Positions 16,643-27,461 of a DNA stretch of 64,000 nt are shown in pieces; positions within the stretch are counted from its first letter, which is position 1, and each line of letters starts with the position of its first letter. The DNA is taken from the NCBI RefSeq assembly GCF_040111675.1, contig NZ_CP157794.1:2439501-2503500 (forward strand). The letters are read 5' to 3'. The DNA comes from Salinarimonas sp. (lineage in GTDB: Bacteria > Pseudomonadota > Alphaproteobacteria > Rhizobiales > Beijerinckiaceae). A model generated the notes under the pieces. It was given only the letters and a program-made list of their open reading frames with translations. It was not told the DNA's origin and did no database searches. The position numbers were made by a program, and so were the translations under genes.

Positions 16643-19570
16643 ATGCTGATGCGCAAGCGCGATCGTCACGCCCGTCACTCGCAAGCCCACCACGCGAACG
16701 GCCGCTCGGCCGTCCCGATCCCCGGCGCCGAGCGGCGCACCCTCGACCGCCGCGCCTTCCTCAAGGCGTCCGGCCTCTCCGCCGCCGGCATCGGCGCGCT
16801 CGCCGCGCTGCCGAAGGACGGCCTGATCCGCCCCTCGCAGGCCGCGACCGAGATTCCGGGCGGCCCGCCCATCGAGATCCGCAAGTCGATCTGCACCCAT
16901 TGCTCGGTGGGCTGCACCGTGATCGCCGAGGTGCAGAACGGCGTCTGGGTCGGCCAGGAGCCCGCCTTCGAGAGCCCGATCAATCTCGGCACGCACTGCG
17001 CGAAGGGCGCCTCCGTCCGCGAGATCGCCCACGGCGACCGGCGCATCAAGTATCCGTTGAAGCGCACCGGCGGCGAATGGGTGCGCGTCTCCTGGGAGCA
17101 GGCCATCGACGAGATCGGCGACAAGCTCCTCGCCATCCGCGAGGAGAGCGGGCCGGATTCCGTGTTCTGGCTCGGCTCCGCCAAGTTCTCCAACGAGAAC
17201 GCCTATCTCTACCGCAAGCTCGCCGCCTTCTGGGGCACCAATTCCGTCGATCACCAGGCCCGCATCTGCCACTCCACCACCGTCGCTGGCGTCGCCAACA
17301 CGGTCGGCTACGGGGCGATGACCAACTCCTTCAACGACATCACGAATTCCAAATGCATCATGATCATGGGCGGCAACCCGGCCGAGGCCCATCCGATCTC
17401 GATGCAGCACGTCCTGCTCGGCAAGGAGCGCAACCGCGCGCGGATGATCGTGGTCGACCCGCGCTTCACCCGCACCGCCGCCCACGCCACCGACTACGTC
17501 CGCCTGCGGCCCGGCACCGACATCCCCGTCATCTGGGGCATGCTCTGGCACATCTTCGAGAACGGCTGGGAGGACGCGGAGTACATCCGGGCGCGTGTCT
17601 TCGGCATGGACGAGGTCCGCGCCGAGGTCGCCCGCTGGACGCCCGAGGAGGTCGAGCGCGTCTCGGGCGTGCCGGGCGAGCAATTGCGCCACATCGCGTG
17701 GCTGATGAGCCACGAGAAGCCCTCCACCCTGATCTGGTGCATGGGCGCGACGCAGAAGACGGTCGGCACGGCCAACGTACGCGCCTACACGATCCTGCAG
17801 CTCGCGCTCGGAAACATCGGCGTCGCCGGCGGGGGCGCGAACATCTTCCGCGGCCATTCCAACGTCCAGGGCGCCACCGACCTCGGCCTCGACGTCACGA
17901 CGCTGCCCGCCTATTACGGCCTCCAGGAAAGCTCCTGGCGGCACTGGGCCCGCGTCTGGGACGTCGACTACGACTGGATGGTCTCGCGCTTCCATTCCAA
18001 GGAGCTGATGGAGACCAAGGGCATCCCGACGACCCGCTGGTTCGACGCGGTGAACTACCCCGCCGAGGACGTCCAGCAGCCCGGCAAGATCCGCGGCATG
18101 ATGGTCTTCGGCCACGGCGGCAACACCGTCGTGCGCATGCCGGAGGCGGTGGAGGGGATCGACAACCTCGACCTCCTGGTGGTCTGCGACCCGCACCCGA
18201 CCACCTTCGCCGTGCTCGGCTCGCGCCAGGAGAACACGTATCTCCTGCCCGCCGCCACGCAGTTCGAGATCCGCGGCACCCGCACCGCCTCGAACCGCTC
18301 GCTGCAATGGGCCGACGAGGTGATCCCACCGATCTTCGAAGCGAAGGGCGACCACGAGACCATGCATCTCCTCGCCACCAAGCTCGGCTTCGGCGAGGAG
18401 ATGTTCAAGCACATCGCCATCGAGGAGGGCGGCATCCCCTCGATCGAGGACATCCTGCGCGAGATCAACCGCGGCACATGGTCGATCGGCTATACGGGCC
18501 AGTCCCCGGAGCGGCTCAAGCAGCACATGGAGTACCAGCACCTGTTCGACCCGGAGACGCTGCGCGCCTCCGAGGGGCCGGTCGCGGGGGAAATCTACGG
18601 GCTGCCCTGGCCCTGCTGGGGCACGCCCGAGGAGAAGCATCCCGGCACGGCGATCCTCTACAACCTGAACCTCCCCGTCGCGCAGGGCGGCGGCGGCTTC
18701 CGCGCCCGCTTCGGCGTCGAGCGCGAGGGCGTGCCGCTCCTCGCCGAGGGCGTCTCGACGCCGGGCTCGGACCTGCAGGACGGCTATCCCGAGTTCACCA
18801 TGGCCGTGCTCCAGCGGCTGGGCTGGGACGGCGAGCTCACCGATACCGAGCGCGCGGTGATCGCGCGCATCGGCGGCGACAAGATCGAGGACGTGTCCTG
18901 GACCACCGACCTCTCCGGCGGCATCCAGCGCGTCGCCATCGCCCATGGCTGTTCGCCCTACGGCAATTCCAAGGCCCGGGCGCTCGCCTGGAACCTGCCC
19001 GACCCGGTGCCGATGCACCACGAGCCGATCTACACGCCGCGCACCGACCTCCTCGCGGAGTACCCGACGCTCCCGGACCGGGTCGACTTCCGCCTGCCCA
19101 CGATCAACCTCACCGTCCAGATGCGGGCGGCCGAGCTCGGCATCCCGCAGGACTACCCGTTCATCCTCACCTCCGGGCGCCTCGTCGAGTACGAGGGCGG
19201 CGGCGAGGAGACGCGCTCCAACAAGTGGCTCGCCGAGCTCCAGCAGGAGGCCTTCATCGAGATCAACCCGGCCGACGCGGCCCGGCTCGGCATCGAGAAC
19301 GGCCGCATGGTCTGGATGCACGGTCCGGAGAACCAGGCCCGGATCATCGCCCGCGCCATGGTGACCGAGCGCGTCTCGGAGGGCGTCCTGTTCATGCCCT
19401 TCCATTTCGGCGGCATCTACATGGGCGACGACCTGCGGGCCCAGTACCCGCAGGGAACCGACCCGATCGTGCTCGGCGAGAGCGTCAACACGGTCACCAC
19501 CTACGGCTACGACCCCGTCACCGCCATGCAGGAGACGAAGGTCACGCTCGCCCGCATCGTCCCGGCCTGA
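16643..19570 (+). CDS. Formate dehydrogenase catalytic (alpha) subunit, Cys type
   Basis: A 975-residue molybdopterin oxidoreductase. A twin-arginine leader (LDRRAFLKASGLS near residues 34-46) is followed by a [4Fe-4S] site CTHCSVGC plus the later Cys in THCAKG, then the molybdopterin domains. The metal ligand is Cys209 in QARICHSTTV, where the E. coli FdnG enzyme has selenocysteine; the codon is TGC and no UGA is used. It oxidises formate in the periplasm and passes electrons to the beta subunit. C-terminal dinucleotide-binding domain includes ILTSGRLVEYEGGGEETRSN. It is followed by beta (12 nt) and gamma genes. Confidence 0.93.
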   Translation: MLMRKRDRHARHSQAHHANGRSAVPIPGAERRTLDRRAFLKASGLSAAGIGALAALPKDGLIRPSQAATEIPGGPPIEIRKSICTHCSVGCTVIAEVQNGVWVGQEPAFESPINLGTHCAKGASVREIAHGDRRIKYPLKRTGGEWVRVSWEQAIDEIGDKLLAIREESGPDSVFWLGSAKFSNENAYLYRKLAAFWGTNSVDHQARICHSTTVAGVANTVGYGAMTNSFNDITNSKCIMIMGGNPAEAHPISMQHVLLGKERNRARMIVVDPRFTRTAAHATDYVRLRPGTDIPVIWGMLWHIFENGWEDAEYIRARVFGMDEVRAEVARWTPEEVERVSGVPGEQLRHIAWLMSHEKPSTLIWCMGATQKTVGTANVRAYTILQLALGNIGVAGGGANIFRGHSNVQGATDLGLDVTTLPAYYGLQESSWRHWARVWDVDYDWMVSRFHSKELMETKGIPTTRWFDAVNYPAEDVQQPGKIRGMMVFGHGGNTVVRMPEAVEGIDNLDLLVVCDPHPTTFAVLGSRQENTYLLPAATQFEIRGTRTASNRSLQWADEVIPPIFEAKGDHETMHLLATKLGFGEEMFKHIAIEEGGIPSIEDILREINRGTWSIGYTGQSPERLKQHMEYQHLFDPETLRASEGPVAGEIYGLPWPCWGTPEEKHPGTAILYNLNLPVAQGGGGFRARFGVEREGVPLLAEGVSTPGSDLQDGYPEFTMAVLQRLGWDGELTDTERAVIARIGGDKIEDVSWTTDLSGGIQRVAIAHGCSPYGNSKARALAWNLPDPVPMHHEPIYTPRTDLLAEYPTLPDRVDFRLPTINLTVQMRAAELGIPQDYPFILTSGRLVEYEGGGEETRSNKWLAELQQEAFIEINPADAARLGIENGRMVWMHGPENQARIIARAMVTERVSEGVLFMPFHFGGIYMGDDLRAQYPQGTDPIVLGESVNTVTTYGYDPVTAMQETKVTLARIVPA

Positions 19571-19582
19571 GGAGGCGCGCCC

Positions 19583-20251
19583 ATGGCCCGCATGAAGTTC
19601 ATCTGCGACGCCGAGCGCTGCATCGAGTGCAATGCCTGCGTCTCGATCTGCAAGAACGAGCACGAGGTCCCCTGGGGCATGACCCGTCGGCGCGTCGTCA
19701 CGCTGAACGACGGCCGTCCCGGCGAGGCCTCGATCTCCATGGCCTGCATGCACTGCACGGACGCGCCCTGCGCCAGCGTCTGCCCGGTCGACTGCTTCAT
19801 GCAGACCTACGACGGCATCGTGCTGCATTCGAAGAAGGTCTGCATCGGCTGCGGCTACTGCTTCTACGCCTGCCCCTTCGGCGCGCCGCAATACCCGAGG
19901 ACGACCGCCTTCGGCGCCCGCGGCAAGATGGACAAGTGCACCTATTGCGCCGGCGGCCCGGACGGCGACAACGAGCCGGACAGCTTCGCGGTCTACGGCC
20001 GCAACCGCCTGCGGGAGGGCAAGCTGCCGATCTGCGCGGAGGCCTGCTCGACCAAGGCGCTGCTCGCCGGGGACGGGGCGATCATCGCCGAGATCTACCG
20101 CGAGCGCGTCCTGCGCCGCGGCTACGGCTCCGCCGCCTGGGGCTGGGCGACGGCCTACCAGGACAGTCCCACCGTCCTGTCCGAGGGCAGCAGCGAATGG
20201 CCGCCGTCCATGGCCACCGAATCGATGCGCACGCCGAGCGGCACGCTGTGA
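19583..20251 (+). CDS. Formate dehydrogenase iron-sulfur (beta) subunit
   Basis: A 222-residue ferredoxin-like subunit with four cysteine clusters: CIECNACVSICKNE, CMHCTDAPCASVCPVDC, CIGCGYCFYACPFG, and a last group formed by CTYC together with CAEAC. These carry four [4Fe-4S] clusters that relay electrons from the alpha subunit to the cytochrome b subunit. The C-terminal region lacks the long anchor helix seen in E. coli FdnH, so membrane attachment probably depends on the gamma subunit. ATG at 19583 has a GAGGAGGCGCGCCC site. Confidence 0.92.
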   Translation: MARMKFICDAERCIECNACVSICKNEHEVPWGMTRRRVVTLNDGRPGEASISMACMHCTDAPCASVCPVDCFMQTYDGIVLHSKKVCIGCGYCFYACPFGAPQYPRTTAFGARGKMDKCTYCAGGPDGDNEPDSFAVYGRNRLREGKLPICAEACSTKALLAGDGAIIAEIYRERVLRRGYGSAAWGWATAYQDSPTVLSEGSSEWPPSMATESMRTPSGTL

Positions 20252-20265
20252 GGGAGAGAGACGCC

Positions 20266-21339
20266 ATGAGGATCTCCGCGCAAGCCTCTGCGCCGGCGCG
20301 CCTTCTCGGCGCACTCGCGCTCGCCCTCCTGCTGCTGGCCTCCGGGTTCGCGTTCGCGCAGGACGAGGAGGCCCGCCCCGAGGCCTTCCCGGAGGAGCGC
20401 GGCGTTTATCTCAACCCGGACCGCGCCCCCGTCGACGACGTCGGCGTCCTCCTGCGACAGCTCAGCGACCGCGAGATGCCGGAGGAGACCCTCGAGGGCT
20501 TCACCTCCTACCAGAACCCCGCGCTCGGCTTCGTCACCGCCGCCGACAACCGCGCCTGGCGCGATTTCCGCACGGTCTGGACGAAATGGATCCACGGCCT
20601 CCTCATCGTGCTCGCGGTCGCGGCGGTGCTCGGCCTGTTCTTCTGGCGCGGATCGCAGGGCTACGAGCGCGATCCGCAGGGCCGGCGCGTGCCGCGCTTC
20701 CGCTTCCTCGACCGCGTCGTGCACTGGACGACGGCGATCTCCTTCGTCCTCCTGGCGCTGACCGGGCTCAACTTCGTCTTCGGCCGGCAGCTGATCCAGC
20801 CCTGGGCGGGCGATGCCGCCTTCGGCGCGCTCTCCCAGGGCGCGCTCCTCGTCCACAACCAGCTCGGCTTCGCCTTCCTGATCGGCATCGTCGCCATGGC
20901 GGGGCTGTGGGTGCAGGACAACCTGTTCAACCGCGTCGACCGGGACTGGCTGCGCCAGGCCGGCGGCCTGCCGTCGGGCCGGCACGTCCCGGCGGAGAAG
21001 TTCAACGCCGGCCAGAAGATCATCTTCTGGGTCTCCATCCTGGGCGGCCTCGCCCTGGGGATCTCGGGCATCCTCCTGATGCTGCCGATCTCGACCGTCG
21101 GCATGGGGTGGATGCAGATCCTCCACGGCGCCCACACGATCGTCGCCGCGCTGCTGATCGCCGTCATCATCGGCCACGCCTACCTCGGCTCGGTCGGTGT
21201 CAACGGCTCCTTCGACGCCATGTGGAAGGGCGACGTCGACCGGCAATGGGCGAAGACCCACCACCCCCTCTGGATCGAGAAGCTCGAGCGCGAGCCCGGC
21301 CGGAAGGCCGAAGCGCCCCGCGCCGAGCCGGCCGAATAG
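20266..21339 (+). CDS. Formate dehydrogenase cytochrome b556 (gamma) subunit
   Basis: A 357-residue membrane subunit. It has a cleavable-looking leader (LALALLLLASGFAFAQ, residues about 16-31), a periplasmic segment of about 80 residues, then four membrane helices. Candidate haem ligands are the histidines in KWIHGLLIV, RVVHWTTAISF and HGAHTIVAALLIAVIIGHAY. It would take electrons from the beta subunit to quinone. The long N-terminal periplasmic extension and Glu/Ala-rich C-terminal tail (REPGRKAEAPRAEPAE) are typical of the proteobacterial FdhC group, longer than E. coli FdnI. ATG at 20266 follows AGGGAGAGAGACGCC. Confidence 0.9.
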   Translation: MRISAQASAPARLLGALALALLLLASGFAFAQDEEARPEAFPEERGVYLNPDRAPVDDVGVLLRQLSDREMPEETLEGFTSYQNPALGFVTAADNRAWRDFRTVWTKWIHGLLIVLAVAAVLGLFFWRGSQGYERDPQGRRVPRFRFLDRVVHWTTAISFVLLALTGLNFVFGRQLIQPWAGDAAFGALSQGALLVHNQLGFAFLIGIVAMAGLWVQDNLFNRVDRDWLRQAGGLPSGRHVPAEKFNAGQKIIFWVSILGGLALGISGILLMLPISTVGMGWMQILHGAHTIVAALLIAVIIGHAYLGSVGVNGSFDAMWKGDVDRQWAKTHHPLWIEKLEREPGRKAEAPRAEPAE

Positions 21340-21350
21340 GGAGCCCAGCG

Positions 21351-21587
21351 ATGCGATCCTTCCTCGTCTCCTGCGCCGTCGTCGTGGTGATCGGCCTCGT
21401 CTCCTACGGGATCTTCGGGGGGCTCCTGTCCCGGAGCGCGGCGGAGGCCTATTCGGTCGAGCGCTCCGTGCGGATCCCCGTCGAGGCCTGGCCCGACCCG
21501 GACGGTCTCCTCAGCCACGTCTACGATCCGGTCGGCGGCATCGAAGCGGGCCGCAGCCCGGCGGGCGATCCCGGCGGCGACAGCTGA
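21351..21587 (+). CDS. Small single-pass membrane protein at end of formate dehydrogenase operon
   Basis: A 78-residue protein with one hydrophobic helix (LVSCAVVVVIGLVSYGIFGGLL, residues about 5-26) and a short acidic tail ending GRSPAGDPGGDS. It starts 11 nt after the gamma subunit stop with a GGGAGCCCAGCG site, so it is co-transcribed. I do not recognise the family. Position suggests an accessory membrane peptide of the formate dehydrogenase; function unproven. Confidence 0.6.
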   Translation: MRSFLVSCAVVVVIGLVSYGIFGGLLSRSAAEAYSVERSVRIPVEAWPDPDGLLSHVYDPVGGIEAGRSPAGDPGGDS

Positions 21588-21621
21588 GAAGCGCACGAGC
21601 AGATCGACGGCGCGATCAGCT

Positions 21622-21798
21622 GTGATCCCGGGCCGCGAAACGGATTCGGGACCCATACCCGCGACGTCGGCTCGAGCGCGCATCGCGCGCGCGTCGCGCC
21701 GCGTATGCGCATGGTCATGTCGCGCGACGCAGCCTGAAGGCTGCGACACCAGCGTCGGCGTTGATGGGTCCCGGATCGCCTTCGGCGTCCGGGATGAC
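21622..21798. repeat. Diverged copy of the 185-bp palindrome-bounded intergenic repeat
   Basis: Begins GTGATCCCGGGCC and ends GGCGTCCGGGATGAC. It shares with the array at 31-35 kb the blocks CGGGACCCATA, GCAGCCTGAAGGCTGC and GATGGGTCCCGGAT, and the same bounding arrangement of two hairpin modules in opposite orientation. It lies between converging genes, so may also act as a bidirectional terminator. Confidence 0.7.
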
Positions 21799-21815
21799 GG
21801 TGAGGGAACGGCCGC

Positions 21816-22127
21816 TCAATCGCGCCGCGGCCGGATCGGCTGCGGCTCGTCGGCGTCGCCGCTCTCCTCGTGCGCCTCGTCGATCAGCGCCTGGAGCTCG
21901 TCGGTGCTCTCGCCCGGCAGCGCGTTGGGCGGCGTGCGGCCGAGCGGGGTGATTCCCGGCGGCAGGCTCTCGACCACGGGTTCGGCGTCGCTCCAGTCGA
22001 TCCAGGGGATGCGCTCTTCCCAATCGAGCGGCGGCTCCAACTGCCGCTGCGCCGTCGCCGGCCCCGCGAGCGAGACGGCGAGGGCGGCCCCCGCCACGGC
22101 CGTGATGGAAAGCCTCGCGCACCGCAT
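21816..22127 (-). CDS. Hypothetical secreted protein
   Basis: A 103-residue protein with a clear signal peptide (MRCARLSITAVAGAALAVSL, cleavage likely after GPATAQ near residue 26). The mature part is Pro- and acid-rich: LEPPLDWEERIPWIDWSDAE and a tail ending EESGDADEPQPIRPRRD. No family recognised. ATG at 22127 is preceded by GGAGGCGGGC and is preferred over the upstream in-frame ATG at 22226. It is divergent from the metallo-beta-lactamase-fold gene with a 131-nt gap. Confidence 0.6.
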   Translation of the reverse strand: MRCARLSITAVAGAALAVSLAGPATAQRQLEPPLDWEERIPWIDWSDAEPVVESLPPGITPLGRTPPNALPGESTDELQALIDEAHEESGDADEPQPIRPRRD

Positions 22128-22258
22128 GCCCGCCTCCTTCTTCCCGCGCCCGCGAGGGGGCGCATCGAAGGGAACCGGGGAGGGCGGTCGCGGTTCCGCG
22201 CTGGCCCCGGCGCGGGCGCGCCCCATCTCCTGGGCATCCGCCCCGCCGGAGGCCGCCC

Positions 22259-22957
22259 ATGTCCGACGAACCCCTCGCCATCGCGAGACCCTTCCTGATG
22301 CCGCTGATGTCGACGGCCTATCTCGTACGCGCCGGAGCGGACGTCGTCGTCGTCGACGCCGGCCTGCCGCAGACGGCGCCGGCGCTGATCCGCGCCGTCG
22401 CCCGCTTCGGGACGCCGCGCGCGATCCTCGTCACGCACGCCCATTACGACCATGTCGGCGGCGCCGCGGCCCTGGCCGCCGCCACCGGCGCGCGGGTCCA
22501 CGCCTCCGATCACGAGGCCGACGAGATGGCGCGCGGGCACGCCGGCGCGCGCTTCGAGGGCAAGCGCAACATCCGCGGCCTGATCTTCACGCCCTTCGTC
22601 CGGCTCGAGCGCAACCGCACCGTCCCGCCGGTGATTGACTGCGCGCGCGTGCGCGACGGCGACCTGCTGCCGATCGGGGAGGGGGTGCGCGTCGTCGCGC
22701 TGCCCGGCCACACCATCGGGCAGGTGGGCTACCTCTTCGAGGGCACGGGCGATTTCTTCGTCGGCGACGCCTTCGCCAGCATCGTGCGTCCCGGCCGCCC
22801 GCCCTGGCACGAGGACGAGGCGGCGGAGCTCGCGAGCCTGAGGCGGATCGCAGGCCTTTCCTGGTCGCGGCTCCACCCCGGCCATGGCGGGCCGGTCGAG
22901 CGGCCCGCCTTCGAGCGCTTCCTGGCGAGGCTCCCGAAGGAGCCGCGCCGCGGCTGA
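22259..22957 (+). CDS. Metallo-beta-lactamase-fold hydrolase
   Basis: A 232-residue single-domain hydrolase. The zinc motif is THAHYDHVGG (His60, His62, Asp64, His65), followed by LPGHTIGQVGYLFEG, FVGDAF and LHPGHGG, a complete set of ligands for a di-metal centre. The fold is shared by glyoxalase II, lactonases and others; nothing specific to N-acyl-homoserine lactonases was seen. It ends 4 nt before the converging betaine synthase gene. Confidence 0.83.
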   Translation: MSDEPLAIARPFLMPLMSTAYLVRAGADVVVVDAGLPQTAPALIRAVARFGTPRAILVTHAHYDHVGGAAALAAATGARVHASDHEADEMARGHAGARFEGKRNIRGLIFTPFVRLERNRTVPPVIDCARVRDGDLLPIGEGVRVVALPGHTIGQVGYLFEGTGDFFVGDAFASIVRPGRPPWHEDEAAELASLRRIAGLSWSRLHPGHGGPVERPAFERFLARLPKEPRRG

Positions 22958-22961
22958 CGCC

Positions 22962-24662
<1,701 letters not shown>

Positions 24663-25280
24663 GGCGTCATCCTCTTCGTCGTTCGTTCAAGGCGGCCGCC
24701 GGCGATCGCCCGCGCGAAACGCGCGCACGTCGGGACGGCCGGTCGCGGACGCGGCGGGCGCCGCGCATCGGCAGGGCGCGCGGGATCGAACGGACGAGGC
24801 GACGAAACCGCGGATGAGACGACCACGGAGCCGCAGGAAGGCCGCCCGGAACGGCCCCGCAGACGAGAGCGCTCGTACGGGGAGGCGCGACGCCGACGAG
24901 GCTGGTCGCGCCGGCGGCGTGATCCACGCGCTGGACGACGCGGATGATATCGGCAGATACTCGAATTCCTAGGCTTACATGTCAGATTTGTTTGTGCTAT
25001 CACGGACGGCTAGAAGCGCGGCGGTGAGACGACGAACAGACGACGCCGCCTTGCCTCGTGCGGATGCTCGCACTCCCTGCGGCGGTTATCTGGCAAGCGT
25101 TTCACGAAATCTGTCGCCGTCATCGCGGATAGCCTCGCGCGGTTCTCGCTGCAGCGCGAAACCGCCGACTTGTCGGCGCAGGCGACACCCGATGCGCGAC
25201 GCCGGAGGCGCCGGCCTCCCCCGGCGCTGCGGCGCGTGCGCGCAAGACGCCGCCTCTCCTGGAAAGGCGCAGCTCACGAA
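24663..25280. other. Noncoding region with AT-rich block upstream of betaine synthase and yajC
   Basis: No gene is supported in this stretch. Most is GC-rich and without codon structure. An unusually AT-rich block at 24943-25005 contains ATTCCTAGGCTTACATGTC and TTTGTTTGTGCTATC, the likely promoter area of the minus-strand betaine synthase gene, giving a leader of about 280 nt. No tRNA or riboswitch fold was recognised. Confidence 0.5.
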
Positions 25281-25308
25281 TTGCTTTCGCGCGCCCCATC
25301 GCTATAGT
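25281..25308 (+). promoter_or_regulatory. Sigma-70-type promoter upstream of yajC
   Basis: TTGCTT at 25281-25286 and TATAGT at 25303-25308 are 16 nt apart, within a GC-rich background. Transcription would start near 25315, about 85 nt before the yajC start codon. This is the expected promoter for the yajC-secDF operon. Confidence 0.5.
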
Positions 25309-25400
25309 CCGCGCCGCTTTCCGACCTTCGCGCGGATGCGAGCCTCTTCACCAGCGCCGCCGGCGCGGGCCGCGCCGCGGACATCGCAATGGAGCAGCGT

Positions 25401-25730
25401 GTGATCACTCCAGCTTACGCACAGGCCGCGGGAGCGGGCGGCGGGGACATCTTCCTCCAGCTCGTCCCCTTCATCCTGATCTTCGTCATCATGTGGTTCC
25501 TGATCATCCGCCCGCAGCAGAAGCGGGTGAAGGCGCATCAAGAGATGGTGAAGAGCCTGCGCCGGGGCGACAACGTGGTGACGTCGGGCGGTCTCGTCGG
25601 CAAGATCTCGAAGGTCGTCGACGACGGCGAGATCGAGGTGGAAATCGCCGACGGCGTGCGCGTTCGCGTCGTGCGCGCCATGGTCACCGAGGTCCGCTCG
25701 AAGAGCGAGCCCGTGAAGATCGACAAGTAA
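25401..25730 (+). CDS. yajC: Preprotein translocase subunit YajC
   Basis: A 109-residue protein from the GTG at 25401 (GGAGCAGC lies 3-10 nt upstream); an in-frame ATG at 25389 would add four residues but has no ribosome site. A single membrane helix (LQLVPFILIFVIMWFLII) is followed by RPQQKRVKAHQEMVKSLRRGDNVVTSGGLVGKI, the hallmark of YajC. It associates with SecDF and the SecYEG channel at the inner membrane. First gene of the Sec accessory operon. Confidence 0.93.
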   Translation: MITPAYAQAAGAGGGDIFLQLVPFILIFVIMWFLIIRPQQKRVKAHQEMVKSLRRGDNVVTSGGLVGKISKVVDDGEIEVEIADGVRVRVVRAMVTEVRSKSEPVKIDK

Positions 25731-25841
25731 GGTCCGTCAGGCGTAAGGCGTTCGGGCCCCGGCGCGCCGCGCATGCGGCGCGCGCGAGACGGGGTCGCCG
25801 GCGCCGCGCGAGCGGCGCGCGCAAGGAAGGTTCGTTCGGGA

Positions 25842-27446
25842 ATGTTGCGCTTCAAGACATCGACCACCATCGCCATTCTGGTGGCGGTCGCCTTCGGCAT
25901 GCTGCTGGCGATGCCCAACCTGCTCAGCCAGGGGCAGCGCGACGCGCTGGCCGAGGCCACCCCCGGCTTCGTCCCCTCCTTCCTGGTGCCGACGCAGGGG
26001 GTCGTGCTCGGCCTCGACCTGCAGGGGGGCTCGCACGTCCTGCTCCAGGTCGACATCGCCGAATTGATGCGTCGCGAGGCCCAGAACCTGCGCGACCAGG
26101 TGCGTCAGGCCCTGCGCGAGACCCGCACGCCGCTCGAGGGCGGCATCCAGATGACGTCGCGGGGCGTGCAGCTGCGCGTGCCCGACGCCGCCGCCCGCGC
26201 GCAGCTGATGCCGCTCCTGAACGAGCTCGAGATCCCCGTCGAGAACGCGGTCCTGGGCCAGGCCGGCAACGCGGTCGAGGTGACGGAGGGGCCCGACGGG
26301 CTCATCACCGCTCTCTACACCGAGGCCGGCGTCACAGAGCGGGTGAACCGCGCGGTGGCCCAGACCATCGAGGTCCTGCGCCGGCGCGTCGACGCGCTCG
26401 GCACCACCGAGCCCAACATCCAGCGCCAGGGCGAGGACCGCGTCCTCGTCCAGGTGCCGGGCCTGCAGGATCCCGAGCGGCTCAAGGCGATTCTCGGCGA
26501 GACCGCCCAGCTCGAGTTCCGCTTCCTCGCCAATCCCGGCGACAGCGACGTCGAGATGCTGCCCTCGCAGGATCTCGGCGGCGAGCCCGTCTCGGTCGAG
26601 CGCCAGATCATCGTCGGCGGCGAGGACCTCACCGACGCCCAGCCCGCCTTCGACCCGCAGACCAACGAGCCCGTCGTCAACTTCCGCTTCAACGTGTCGG
26701 GCGCCCAGCGCTTCGGCGAGGCGACGACGCGCAATGTCGGCCGCCAGCTCGCAATCGTGCTCGACGACGAAGTGATCTCCGCCCCGCGCATCCAGTCGCC
26801 GATCACCGGCGGCTCGGGCCAGATCTCCGGTCGGTTCTCTGTCCAGGAGGCGAACGATCTCTCCGTGCTGCTGCGCGCCGGCGCGCTGCCCGCGCGGCTC
26901 ACCATCGTCGAGGAGCGCACCGTCGGGCCCGGCCTCGGCGCCGATTCGATCCGCGCCGGCGTGACCGCCGCGATCGTGGGCGCCATCGCCGTCGTCGCCT
27001 TCATGATCGTGTCCTACGGCTTCTTCGGCCTGCTCGCGACGGTCTCGCTGACGGTCAACGTCATCCTGATCCTCGGCCTGCTCTCGGCGCTCGGCGCGAC
27101 GCTGACGCTGCCGGGCATCGCCGGCATCGTGCTCACGATCGGCATGGCGGTCGATTCGAACGTCCTGATCTTCGAGCGCATCCGCGAGGAGGAGCGCGTC
27201 GGGCGATCGGCGGCCTCCGCCCTCGACACGGGCTTCTCGCGCGCGCTCGCCACCATCCTCGACGCCAACCTGACGACGCTGATCGCCGCCGCGGTGCTGT
27301 TCTTCCTCGGCACGGGGCCGGTGCGCGGCTTCGCCGTGACCCTGTCGCTGGGCATCATCACGACCGTCTTCACCGCCTACACCCTCACGCGCCTGATGGT
27401 CGCGACCTGGTTCCGGGTCAAGCGGCCGAAGAAGCTCGCGGTCTGA
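25842..27446 (+). CDS. secD: Protein translocase subunit SecD
   Basis: A 534-residue membrane protein with an N-terminal anchor, a large periplasmic P1 region and six C-terminal helices. Diagnostic blocks are GLDLQGGSHVLLQVD, RRRVDALGTTEPNIQRQGEDRVLVQVPG and the pore helix region GMAVDSNVLIFERIREE, carrying the proton-path Asp. ATG at 25842 follows AAGGAAGGTTCG. Uses the proton gradient to help pull exported proteins across the membrane with SecF. Confidence 0.95.
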   Translation: MLRFKTSTTIAILVAVAFGMLLAMPNLLSQGQRDALAEATPGFVPSFLVPTQGVVLGLDLQGGSHVLLQVDIAELMRREAQNLRDQVRQALRETRTPLEGGIQMTSRGVQLRVPDAAARAQLMPLLNELEIPVENAVLGQAGNAVEVTEGPDGLITALYTEAGVTERVNRAVAQTIEVLRRRVDALGTTEPNIQRQGEDRVLVQVPGLQDPERLKAILGETAQLEFRFLANPGDSDVEMLPSQDLGGEPVSVERQIIVGGEDLTDAQPAFDPQTNEPVVNFRFNVSGAQRFGEATTRNVGRQLAIVLDDEVISAPRIQSPITGGSGQISGRFSVQEANDLSVLLRAGALPARLTIVEERTVGPGLGADSIRAGVTAAIVGAIAVVAFMIVSYGFFGLLATVSLTVNVILILGLLSALGATLTLPGIAGIVLTIGMAVDSNVLIFERIREEERVGRSAASALDTGFSRALATILDANLTTLIAAAVLFFLGTGPVRGFAVTLSLGIITTVFTAYTLTRLMVATWFRVKRPKKLAV

Positions 27447-27461
27447 GGAGGAGCGAAACCC

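Noticed and set aside
17267-17269. Selenocysteine in the formate dehydrogenase
   Set aside because: The ligand codon is TGC and the frame has no internal TGA.
16094-20314. Very long minus-strand open frame (about 1400 codons) across the kinase and formate dehydrogenase genes
   Set aside because: GC-rich codon use produces long antisense frames; this one is rich in Arg, His, Gly and Asp with no family motifs, while the plus strand encodes well-supported enzymes.
22259-22957. N-acyl-homoserine lactonase
   Set aside because: The zinc motif is common to the whole metallo-beta-lactamase fold; no lactonase-specific features and no quorum-sensing genes nearby.
24663-25388. tRNA or riboswitch in the 700-nt gap
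   Set aside because: No cloverleaf, anticodon arm or recognised aptamer core was found on either strand.
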